In this document: positions 1 to 11,100 of the stretch, one piece after another
Position numbering within the stretch: position 1 is the stretch's first letter
Layout: each line of letters begins with the position of its first letter
DNA from: Taenia hydatigena
Taxonomy: Eukaryota > Platyhelminthes > Cestoda > Cyclophyllidea > Taeniidae
DNA length: 64,000 nt
Assembly (NCBI GenBank): GCA_036345935.2
Contig: JADWOT020001457.1
Coordinates: 94,001 to 158,000, forward strand
Direction of reading: 5' to 3'
Notes under the pieces: model-generated
What the model was told of the DNA's origin: nothing
The model's input: only the letters and a program-made list of their open reading frames with translations
Database searches by the model: none
Translations under genes and position numbers: made by a program

Positions 1-403
1 ACGAGCTAGCAGATGAACACGCAGGATCGTGGTGTTCCTTTTACACCTTCATGGTCTATTGTTTATTTGTGGAGCGCCATCACCGTGGTGTCTGTTGTGT
101 TTTGCATTTCCTTCCATGCATCTCTGTTGGAATCTGGTAGCGTTGTCATTTCCCTTCGTTGTTTCCAAATTATTAATTATTAATAAAGTAAAGCCAAACG
201 TCGAAAATAAGTTAGTAGGTTGGGTTGACGTACCTTTATAACAACTGATTGTCCGTGTAGTTGAGCCTAAGTTAGTAGCCCACAGAAAAGATGGCCACAA
301 AACAAATCAACTACATGTGAGAAAACATTACATTCATGTGTACTGGTAATCCAGATACATGCTAGTCATCGTGGTATCTCAATGTAAGGGTAAAACTTGT
401 CTT
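1..403 (+). repeat. repeat E, copy 1 (truncated by window edge)
   Basis: Matches the reverse complement of about 6672-7060 along its whole length, for example the ends ACGAGCTAGC / GCTAGCTCGT, CATTTCCTTCCATGCATC and TCATCGTGGTATCTCA. Substitutions and small indels are spread evenly, so both copies are old. It probably extends left of the window. Confidence 0.8.
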
Positions 404-444
404 GCTAAAATCGGTTTCGAACGTTGAAACGCAAAACTTTTAAA

Positions 445-1370
445 ACAGTCGCCTCCTACCTATGTTATGAGGAGCTATCTGCACATATTGTGACGAAATG
501 AAAGTATTCCGTATGTAAGCACCTGTTGGTAGTAAGGCGGGAGTCTGTTATCGCGGCGCCAACGGGTCTTCCCTTTATATTCGGCATCGCGTTTTATTTG
601 ATCGTTAAAGCGGCGAAGAGCTGAGGCACTTGGCTCCAACGTCTGCTGTAAGGAGCCGTTGGTAGAAATTGACGAAATGGAGGTGTTCTGTACGTGAGCA
701 CCTCTTGGCGATAGGGCGGAGGTCTCTGTATTTGCGGTACCGACGCGTGTCTCCTTTACAATCCGTATCACGATCCTTATTGTTAAGACAGAACTGCTGA
801 GCTTGTCGGCTCCTACGTCTGTTGTAAGGAGCCGTGAGTAGGGATTGTGACGAAATGGAGGTGCTCTGTGCGTAAGGACCTCTTGGCAATAGGGCAGTAG
901 TCTATTTTATCGCAGCTTTCCTTTACAATCTGCACCGCTTTTTATAGTTGAGGCAGATGTGACAGGCGGTAATCTACAATCGCGACAACGACAAATTTCT
1001 CCATTATATTTAAAAAAACGCTTTGTAAGGCTGGAACGGAGGATTGGTCATGCAGTCGCCTTTTGCGATGGTGATGAGTTGCTGGCGATAGAGATTGTGA
1101 GGAGTTGGAAGTATTCTCTCTGTGAGCACCTCATGGTAGTAGGACGGTAGTCTGTTGTACCGGCGCCGACGAATCTCTACTTTATATTTGATATGACGTT
1201 TGATATTGTTGAGAGGAAGGATTTGTCATGCAGTCGCCTGTTACGATCGCGATGAGGTGCTGTCGGTAGGGGTTGTGAGGAGTTGGAAGTATTCTGCTTG
1301 TGGGCACCTCTTGAGAGTAGTAGGACGGTAGTCTGTTGTCGTGTCACAGACGAATCTCTCCTGTCTACTC
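445..1370 (+). repeat. tandem array, about 178-bp period, five units
   Basis: The anchor TGTGACGAAATGG (TGTGAGGAGTTGG in later units) recurs at about 491, 670, 848, 1098 and 1276, giving spacings of 179, 178, 250 and 178. Each unit also repeats a GTCGCCTCC or GGCTCC block, an AGCACCTCTTGG block, a GGCGGTAGTCTGTT block and a CTCCTTTACAATC block. The 250 spacing implies an insertion or a partial unit. Units are clearly diverged. The small frames over this stretch are by-products of the period. Confidence 0.85.
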
Positions 1371-1559
1371 CGGAACTGATTCACCTACCCACTCATCTAG
1401 CCATCTGAATGAGTGAAACTTGAAAAAATAGACCTATTGATAGGAATTACGGCTTTTCAGTAGCAAACCTGAAGAGGCTAAAGATAGTTTTCCTATCCAT
1501 GTGATTGACACTGGATATCAGATTTGATAACAACGAAATGACGCACGCAAATGAAATAC

Positions 1560-1580
1560 TGAAGAGGAGGAGGAGGAGGA
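1560..1580 (+). repeat. GAG/GGA trinucleotide run
   Basis: Short purine-rich microsatellite GAGGAGGAGGAGGAGG within a longer purine-rich stretch to about 1620. Confidence 0.6.
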
Positions 1581-1989
1581 TGGAGAATTTGGCACGAGGA
1601 GAGGAGAAAAGGAGGAACTGGTGGCATATCTTACCCCTAAATTCTACTGTAGGTATCTCTTTCGGCCTTTTGAGTTTATGGGAATGGTAAACCGGGCGGT
1701 TGGAACTGATGTCGGGATGGCGAGGAAGGTGTAAAACGTAAAAAAAACAACAGGAGACTAAATAGGAGGAAAAAACGAAGCGGAATGGAGGCATTGATGG
1801 CAAACTGAATTAATGGGACGAACCCACGAAGAAAGATGAGCAGCAGTAGACGAAACAACGCGTTAACGATCACATCCGACGCTGTTGTGCGATGGACCAA
1901 TTCGAATCCTACACGTGTGAATCGATTAGCGGCACGTGTTGTCGCGTGGTGTCTCTCAGGGCCGTGTGATGTTGGACTTAGGAGGTACC

Positions 1990-2085
1990 CGTTGTGGATG
2001 GTTTTGCGGGAGCAGACATCACTTGCCTTGAGGTCTTTTTACCTTGGTCGATTTCTCCGCAACATGGCGCATTCAAAGGCGGTGG
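1990..2085 (+). repeat. local direct repeat, unit 1
   Basis: GGATGGTTTTGCGGGAGCAG then ACATCACTTGCCTTGAGG and CAACATGGCGCATTC recur in the same order, with changes, at 2605-2675 (GATGGTTCTCTGAGAG, ACATCACCTGCCTCGG, CAACATGCTCATTC). Confidence 0.5.
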
Positions 2086-2604
2086 AGGAGGGTGAGAGAA
2101 ACCACCAATACCAATGTGCTTTGAATGAAATGCGCTGCCTTGCCTGAACTACTTTCCATCAGCTTTTTATCCCTGTTGTTTCCTTTTGGAAGGACGACTT
2201 TCGGGCAGTTGGGCAACGCGAGGTATGAATCTAGTGAAGACAGTGGCGAATGTCTCCTAGTAACTGACATAAAGCTCGTGGAGGCGTGCTTCTGCTGCTT
2301 CTTTTTAATCGTTTACCTAGGACAATTACTGTGTTGCAGCAGGGAGGACAACGGCGGTGATTGCACCTCTCCAGTGGAGAGGAAGCAACACGATTTTTAA
2401 GATAAAAGCCACGAAAGAATAGTTGGATGAGAGGCGAAGATGAGACATTCACAGAAGAGAGAAAGCAGAGGAGAGGATGTAGAAAGGCCATTGTCGGATG
2501 TTTCAGCGCAGAGAGATTGGGAGGGAGGCGGTGAAAAGCGCATGCGAGTGTGTGTGGTGGTTAGATGTATGGTTGATCCCTTCTGACCGGGTCGGTGACA
2601 CGAT

Positions 2605-2675
2605 TTGCGAGATGGTTCTCTGAGAGGGCACACATCACCTGCCTCGGTTCTTTGCTTCAACATGCTCATTCGCCT
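2605..2675 (+). repeat. local direct repeat, unit 2
   Basis: Shorter, diverged partner of the block at 1990-2085. Confidence 0.5.
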
Positions 2676-3134
2676 ACGTAAAGCACCTTTTTACCAGCTT
2701 CTTAGTCACTTTTCGCAGCGACATGTAATATAGCCAAGTCTTTAGCGAAACGCTTGCAGCAATTTGTCAAGCTAGGTAAACTGCGGAGTTCTGTTTTGTT
2801 AGTTGGCATTGGTCCAATTCTCACTTGTTTCTTGCCGTCTTAGAGGACTGCTATCTAATCTGACCAAACTCTATGTCCCACGAAGTTTATGGAGCACTGT
2901 GGCACTTCGGAATCTGGACTACTTCGTATCTTCCATAACTCATACTCAGCGACGAATATCCCTATTCTTTGCTTCTTAACCCCATGAAGAGTTTAATGAT
3001 TCCACAAAGTGGGAAGTTCTCCAAAGTGCTGTCTGCTGAGCGGTCCTTTACATGCAACCACCAAAATAAGTCATGGGGAATCTCAAGACACATTTGTAGT
3101 ACTTTATTTGTTGGTACTACCGGTTTCGGTCAAG

Positions 3135-3225
3135 GACATAGGGGTGGCTGTACTGCCCTAGCTACGTGGGCTGGCCTCCGGGCCATGCCAGCAGCCTATT
3201 TCCCTCTGTCCGTTGAATACATATA
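3135..3225 (+). repeat. short dispersed repeat, copy 1
   Basis: GCCCTAGCTACGTGG, GGGCCATGCCAGCAG and CCGTTGAATA recur as GCCTAGCTAGATGG, GGGCCATGCCAGTAG and CCGCTGAATT at 10630-10695. Confidence 0.5.
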
Positions 3226-6200
3226 TATATTCTACCCTAGCATTCTGCCTTCTTTTGCCTTCGAGGGAGCCTCAGGACGCTACACATTCGCCAAATTATC
3301 TGCTAGTTTTTCCCAACATACACGCAGCTGCAGCTTAAAAGAGCAAACTTATGTTTCCTTCGTCATAATTTGTGTTTTCCTACAATAGTTGTCATAGAAC
3401 TTCTACGTTACCTCTGATTGTCTGGAATATAACTACCCTCTAGTGGTTGGCCCATCAATTCGGCTGCCGTCTTTTTCCCAAGAATAGAGCGCGCATCCAG
3501 CAAAAATTAAGCCTCAATGGTCGCCATAATTTAGTCACCGTCATGCTGTAAAATAATCGCTTAGACTAAGCATACACAGCCCATACCATTGATTAATCAA
3601 ATTAGGAAGTATAATTAAAGTCAGTGCGAATCTTTCAACCCCCATTAAGCGCAAGCCACACTTTCATGCATGTATTTGATAAATAAAACTTCTTCATATG
3701 CGATATTTACTTATCTGCGAAAAGCAAATATTTTGCCTTAACTATTGCTTACAACCTCTGGAATCTGGCTTACGCTCAGCTAACATTAGCACGTGCAGAT
3801 TATAAGAATTAGGCACAAAAATAGTATAGCAAAATGGATGCCTCCAAGCGCTTTTTTAAAAAGTATATGGCTTTAATTTGGCGGTTTTATTTGTTATTAT
3901 AAGTAAGCCTTTTTGTCAAACGAAGCGCGGATTCAAAAGGTGGGAAATTGTTTTTTGGCAGAGGTGTGGATGTAATGCGGAAAACATTCAAGCGTCCTGA
4001 TAATTCGGTAATGCAGATTTGCACTTGCTTGGGTGTCTCTCGAATTATATTAATTTTTGCAGATAGCTGGAGTTACATCACGTAGGCTGTTGATTAGTGG
4101 GAATGATTGCCCACTTTGTTTGAATACATTGCTAAATCGAGTGCTATCACGGCTCGGTGGACGAGTGTTGCGTAGTTAACCAATTGCATTAGGTGCGAAT
4201 CAGTTTGCTGTCCATCCGACGAGTCAGATGGAAAACCGACGTTGTTGTTCATGACTCTGCTCCTTGCATAGTTTTATTGTTTGTGGAGTAAATGGGTGTT
4301 AAGTTTGCAGGTATTTAGTTTTATTGTTAATGATTTTGGCTTAAGGAGAGCATTGTGGAAGTGTATGATAGGTTTGCGAGCCTGGGGAGATTCACCATCG
4401 TTCTTTCTGATCCTGCTCATGATCTCGTTTTTTAAAATAAATTGCTGGTCATTTTGAGCCACTGCATGCTCGATTAGGCTGGTTTTGGCTCATCAGTTGT
4501 GTTTCTTTGCAGCGTGCTTCTAGAAATTGACAAAGCATTGACGTACGGAACTTGTTGTTATGGGGTGTCGGACTCCCCAAGATATGCAATCACATTGCCT
4601 TGAATTCTGCTGAGAACCGGAGAGGTTACTCTATGCAGAACCGCTTCCATCTTACCTTGAGACCCTGACAAAAGGAATGCTGAGCTCCAGCGATTTGACA
4701 ATCGCATATCGCGATATCAGACTTGCCTCGGCCTGAATTCAAGTAAGATGGATTCTCGGTCGGGTGCATTGAAGGACTCTGCTCTGGTCTGAGAGACTTG
4801 TCGTAGAACGGAATTGCTTGACTGCCGAAAGACTGTCGGGATTGGGAGAATCTGAAAAGTTATCTTTTAGCGAGCTATCAGGGCACCGTAATATATGCTA
4901 ATATTGACGGGTAGGTTTTGTCAGTGGGCGATATGAAATGGGTATCTGGCCTCCTTTCTGGTGCATTTAGGCAGTCACCTTTGTGGGTGAAGAAGCTTAA
5001 GAATCTTCAGCTGTAGAATAATCGGCTTCACTGCCTATCCTATACTGTCTCACAACTTCGAAAACTGGACACATTGAGTCTTTGTGCCAATCTCTGGATG
5101 GTGTCTTTTCCTCGGATGGGGTACACCGGAGATCTCAAGTCTTTTCCACTTCGCGCCTGCAGTACTTGTGCGGAATTTCGGGCATTGTGGGTGATAGGCT
5201 ATGGTGAATGTCTTTTATCTGAGTCTGACACGTGGTGTAGGATATGTGCACTTGAATGGTGTCAGAAACGTCTGGCTCGTTATTTGTAACAAGGCAGTTA
5301 AGTGCCATAGGGTGGATTGGGAGATGGCAATGAAGCTGTTTTGATGTTGAACTTAAAGTGTGATTAAGCGTTTGCGTTGGTAAATATGCACGTGAAATGA
5401 TGGTTGGCGCAAGGGCTTTCAGATCGATTATTACTTCAAAGCTGCATTTTGGGAGCTGCAGCAGTTGTGGTTTGTAGATGAATCGGTGGCCTTCAGATTA
5501 CCAGCAGGTAGAGCTAGATCATCAGTATTGTGCACCATGGCCTTCTTTGGATTTTACAAATAAATGACAGCCGACTTATAATAGTCTTCATAATTTTCGG
5601 CTAGTTTAAATAATAGGAAAAAAGACAACCACCTAAGCTAAATTTCAGTGCCTATTGATTAGCCAAATAAATGTTCAGTTTATCCCCGTCAGCGTTTATA
5701 ATAGGAAAGGGAAGAGAACATGCAGTTCGAGCAAATTTGACGTCGTGAAATCCCCTCTCCATCGTTTTCGCGAGACAACAACTAGCAAATGAACCACTTG
5801 TGCTCCATATGCCGCCATCCCATGAGATCATTCGTCTCCACGCTCCATATCACACCGACGAACTGCCACGTCACCAAAATTCATAGCCTCAACAGAAGGC
5901 ACAAAGGCAACAGCCGTGGCACCACAACCATCAGCATTGGTGCCCTCGACAGTAATCAGCAAGTCAGTGGCACCATCTGCCTGCCACTCATCAACGTTGT
6001 CATGGATGTACGCTACCACCTAATACAAAAGGAGTACAAAGAAGTACAGTTGGCGGGCGAGGGCTATCAGTGGAATGAGGAATTTGGCAAAAGTGACGTC
6101 ACCTGCGCCAGCGCTAAGTGCAGCACTGCAGCAGAAGAATGTGATTAGCATTTCGAGGAGACTGTTGGCGGCTATTCCAAGTTGACGGTCTTGGTGATGA

Positions 6201-6311
6201 TATTGCAGCAGGAAGCTCAAAGTTGTTAAGACGTGTCGCTTCAATGGTCATGTGTCGGCCACCGCCTTTGTCGCATTGCACTCCTTGTCAGTTAGGAAAG
6301 TGGGGATAACG

Positions 6312-7290
6312 GTAAAAATCGATGTTACTGATTAACGAGGTATAAAGGCGGTTAGTGAAAGTGACAGCGGGATAAATGAAAAACTTACAATCAGGCACTG
6401 AAGGTTAACCGTTAACTCAAAAATGAATAATTATAATGTCAAAGCATTGCAATGATATCGGTATTTGCATTAAAGTCAATTGCACAAACACCTTGCTGAG
6501 CTCATGACAAAGACTAGCCCAAAATTTCTGCGTAACGCCCCCACTATATGCGAATCAGATGCAAGTTTTTTACTTCATTTCTTTGAGGCAGAGCCTGTAA
6601 GAGAATTGACGTCAGAAACACTTCTGATCGGCCTCGTTAGTGCATCCGCCACCAATTCGCCTCTGTGAATGTACAAGGAAAAGTTCTACCTCCCCACTGA
6701 GATACCACGATGGATGTTGACTACCATCACATATGAAGGTAATGTTTTCTCACGTGCGGTTCGTACGTCTTGTAGCCATCTTCGCTGCAGAGTACTAACT
6801 TAGGCCAAACCACACAGACAATCAGTTGTGCCAACTCAACCTAACAACTGAATTGTGATGGGCACTAGTGCCTTATTAATCATTAACAATTAGAAAACAC
6901 TGAATGCCATTGACAACACTACTAGAATCCAATGAAGATGCATGGAAGGAAATGAAAAAGTCACAACAGAGACCACTGTGATGTCACTCTACAGACGAAA
7001 AATAGGCCACGAAGTTGCAAAAGGGACACCGCGGCCCTGCGTTTTCATCGGCTAGCTCGTGTCCAATGCAAGCAACATCCAGCTAAAGAGGCCACCAAAT
7101 GACCGATTCATAGAGTACGTTAAGAAAAAGGATGAACCCTCAAAACATGACTTCACTCATCCTTTTTTCAAAGGACTCACAACAAAAAGCTCGTTTGCAT
7201 AAAATAAATGCACTTATTCACCAAGAACACTCCTACGTATATATCACTTCTCCAATCTCACGCAATATGCTTATAGCACTTTAAATCTGC
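6312..7290. mobile_element. block inserted into repeat D copy I
   Basis: Copy II runs directly from GTTACAACTGACTAAC to CCCCACTTCACC, whereas here the corresponding sequences are separated by about 980 bases that include repeat E copy 2. I see no terminal inverted repeats, no clear target duplication and no transposase, so this is a decayed insertion of unknown type. Confidence 0.45.
6672..7060 (-). repeat. repeat E, copy 2, inverted relative to copy 1
   Basis: Inverted partner of the first 400 bases. It lies inside a roughly 1-kb block (about 6312-7290) that interrupts repeat D copy I, when that copy is compared with D copy II. This suggests a nested insertion. Confidence 0.75.
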
Positions 7291-8100
7291 CAATTATAAC
7301 AAACAAATAAGGAAAGGACGTTCAAGAGACGCCATTAGGCCACTCTGCATTAATTAGCGCATCAAATGTATGCAACGTTGGTAAGAAGAGGATGAACACT
7401 TGCTGTACCTCCTACAAGGCAACAGAGTCACCAAGACCTCAGCTGCACTCACGGCCGAGAAAAGAGGCGAGGAAAGAATCCATCTCGTGACACCTGCAGT
7501 CCCACCAAGCACGCAACACCGTGAGCGTCCGCCTTCACTGCATTTCTTCGCCTCATCCAAGGAGTGCCAAATTAATCACACCTTATCAAATTGTGCAGCA
7601 AGCTTTATGATGAAAGAGTGCTAAGTCTTTTGGTACATCAACGACTGTACAGCGAAGGAGGAGCATTGATCATATCCTTTACAACTGAAAAATGGCGTGC
7701 AATGGCATTTTTGGCAGCGAATAAAGTATATCCATTTGCTGAAATCATTCCAGCTCACCACCTGCTGCTAAATACATGTAATTTACTTAGAAAGATATCA
7801 AATTCTTGCATAAAAAGTCCTAAATAATATCACGAACTAGGAATAAACCATCGATTTATGATTCCAGCATAATCGAGTTCATGTTATTTTGCATCTTCTC
7901 TCACATCTACGCTTAGACGATTTCTAGTGTTATGCCATCTCTCAGTGGAACGATGGATGCGTTACACCCAAACTGAGCCATATTCTGTTCATTTAGGCCC
8001 AGAATCAATTAGATTCAAAGGACAGCAGCGTACTCCATTCAGTAATTACTTGCAGCAGTTTTCGTACTTTGTTGCGAAAACCAGGCTTTGGTCGATGATA

Positions 8101-11100
8101 AGAGCGCCTAAGTTTGTGCGAAAAATGATAAAGCGCGAACGCACACACTCAAACAATTGAATTCCTCCGTGCGTGTTTTATTCTATAAACGCTTTTAGCA
8201 AGGGTCTAGAGCACAGTGCTTTTGTTCTCATTTGATCCTACGTTGATCAAAAACGAAGTTTAGCATATTGCTCCCTTCCGTAATTGTTTGCGGCATTTCT
8301 CCTGATAAGATCTGACACTTTTTGTATGCTTGGTGTGTGAGTAGCCAATTTTGCAAAGGAAAGTTGCGATGGCACATAAATCTGCAAATTCACTCCATGA
8401 ATGATCAGTATTAGGGCTCGATAGCAAGTTCCCTGCTGCAATTGCTCGCGGTAGTACTCATTTTGCAATCCCACAATTCAGGTGTGGCCGAGGCTACGAA
8501 TTCGGGACTAGCAAGTGTACAGAGCTCCTTTCATTCTTATCCATGCTGTTCCAGAACTGATCAGAATCAAGAATTAGCAGCCCGGTCTCTTTTCGAAGAG
8601 ATTGCGACACTTTTTATTTTAAAATGTCTATTTTGGCAAGGAAAGCTGGGAGATTACGGGCATGGATCGCGATCACTCAGAAATGAGATTCAGCAACCCA
8701 CTTCGTTCTGCTGTGAATTGTCTATGTTTGCGAAGAAAACTGAGAGAGTAGGGTAATAAAAGATGCAAAAGCAGGGCAAAGTATGCGGGCTTATGCCAAA
8801 ACTGAAATGGTTCAGATTAGAACAGTAACGATGCAAACGTGTGAGAATATGGTACAAAGAAAGTAAATTCGATTAGGATAAAACGAGCAGTGCATTTTCA
8901 AGAAGAATAGTTTGTTTGACGGATTAAGAGCATAGTATATGCTCCCCAAACAGTTTTCTTCCCTTTTAGCAGTGGCATTATGCAGATAATTTACTCTTTC
9001 CACCTCTGCTTTTGCTTTCTCTCATCTTGTCCACGATCCATTTTGGTGCCACCCTCACCCCTTACCCTGCTTGGTGTTCGATGTAAATCACATGGGAAAG
9101 GGAACCTATGACCGACCGCTTTGAGTGGGCCATTAATAATTCCGAATTTTTCACCTTTTACTTAGTCACATGGATGGATGAGTGCATGAGTGAACAGTTT
9201 AAGGATAGAAGGAAAAAAATAAGGCCGCGCCACAGCACTGTGTAGAGTTATCTCATGAGTTTATTTCCAATCCTCTCTTTCCTTCCTTACCCTCATTTTA
9301 TTTCATTTTGACGGCTTCTCATCCCTCCACCTCTGCGGCAATCATTCTTTTGTCTCTTTTGGCTAAATATTCATGCTAATGCATTTAACTGCTATTGCCT
9401 TGCGTAATGCGGGGCAACAATTTGGGATACACATCAGAAACTCACATTCGCTAGATTCGTACCAATCCTGGCGAGGCGAGTCATCGATTTCCTTAACTGA
9501 CAGTATCTGCTTGACTTGGTTGTCGACTTTCTCATTTCCAAGGAAATTTAAGTAATGCTTATGTCGTTCCCTCTTCGATATCGTTGTTAAACTCGAAGTT
9601 CTAAGGCGGAAGAGTGGGAGGTACTGCAGCTCTCCGGTTGAGACTTCTGCATAGAAAAGTACTTCTGTCAACTGGTTCATTATTTGTTACTTTCATTGCA
9701 TCGCTTTGATTGACGAACGCCTTTACTTTATGTTGCTTGTGCAGGTGCAGAACAGTGGCGAAACAAGAGCCAAATCGCCCAAACCCAGCATGAGAGCTTT
9801 CGACAGTTTCATGTGCCATGTTTACTCCATTTTGAGGTAAGAGAGAAAGCAGAGGAGCTACAGCAGAGAAAAAGCAGATAATTGTCGCCTACATGCGTTT
9901 GTAATCACCAGATAAGCAGCTCAATATCCATATTTCATTCTGGAAGCACTGTAGCACGGTATTCGAGACTAGGCTAAACTAGATCTGACTGGATTATGCT
10001 GGATCGGAACAGAGCAGACCAGTCACCTCGGCTGGATTATAACAGGCTCGCATAAAATAGGAAAAGGAAGGTAGACAGTACTGTCTGATCTATCGTGCAT
10101 GCCTCATCCCTAGAGGTGCCTCACACGTTATCATTAAAGTCAACTTCAACGCTTGAATTTTGAATTTTGCAGAAGTCGCGATCAAGGAGCTGTAGTGCCT
10201 CCTACTCTTCCTTTTGTCATTTCGAGTCAGATAACAAGTTCAGAAGGGAAACGACATAAAGAATAGGAACTAAGAAATCAAATATTTTTAATGCTAGATT
10301 AAATTGTGGTGGCAGTCTGTTCGCTTTAAGCATAACCAGCCAAGCTCTTTGACCCATAAGCGATGCCCCTGTGATTCATAATAACAGTGTTCTAGATTCC
10401 CTGTTCGTCATATCAAAGGCAGCATTTGTGGGGATTTCTTTATTCTTCTCCCCGTCCCTTCGACTACGCCAAATAAGTGAAGGCTGATTTTTTCGAGACA
10501 TCTTTATTGTCATTGACAAAGCGTTAATAGCGAGTGCATTAATAGGGAGCTGTGCGACGGCGTTTACCGGTGTCGGAGGATATACGTTGTGTTCCTGACG
10601 CTCACCCAGGAGGTATGCTTCAAGGCATATCTGCCTAGCTAGATGGATGGCCACTGGGCCATGCCAGTAGTCCTGACCCATCCGTCCGCTGAATTTTATT
10701 CCACCATAACAAAGAAGAAAAGCCTACGAAATGAAGGTAATTAGAATTGAAGTGTATGTACTCATAGTATGAGCTCAATTGGATTTATTCTTGAGATGCA
10801 TCACACCTTGCGAATCAGAGTGCAGTGGAACATCAAGTCTCGACAATTGATTTGCAAGGTGTGAACTTTCGCAAGGGTGATTCCAACAGGGCTCTTACAA
10901 TGGGCCCATACACGTTAACTGTAAATTGCCTCCATCCTGAAGGCCCTCTTACAGCCTGGCCATGTTTGACTGCGGATGCGTCTGCGCGCTTTGGTGATTG
11001 CCGCATCTGACAAACTTATGAAGAAAAGCAGATATTTTGAATCAGCTATAAGGATGCAACTTGGAAAATGACTTGAAGCTAACCGCTGGACACAATTGGA

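Larger units (their letters stand above)
1381..5784. other. no supported gene
   Basis: Apart from the local and short repeats listed, I see no exon-like frame with splice signals here. 3600-4450 is AT-rich and 4500-5560 more mixed. The 139-codon frame at 2969-3388 has no recognisable domain and overlaps the short dispersed repeat. Confidence 0.5.
5785..8100 (-). repeat. repeat D, copy I, interrupted by a ~1-kb block
   Basis: Reverse complement matches D copy II in three colinear stretches: about 7870-7950 (TAGATGTGAGAGAAGATGCA against TAGATGTGAGAAAAGATGCA), 7300-7560, and 5800-6310 (GACAAGGAGTGCAATGC against GACAAGGAGTGCGATGC). Protein-level similarity survives: VDEWQADGATDLLITV and EGTNADG on the minus strand match the frame in copy II. 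Internal stops break the frame in this copy. Confidence 0.8.
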
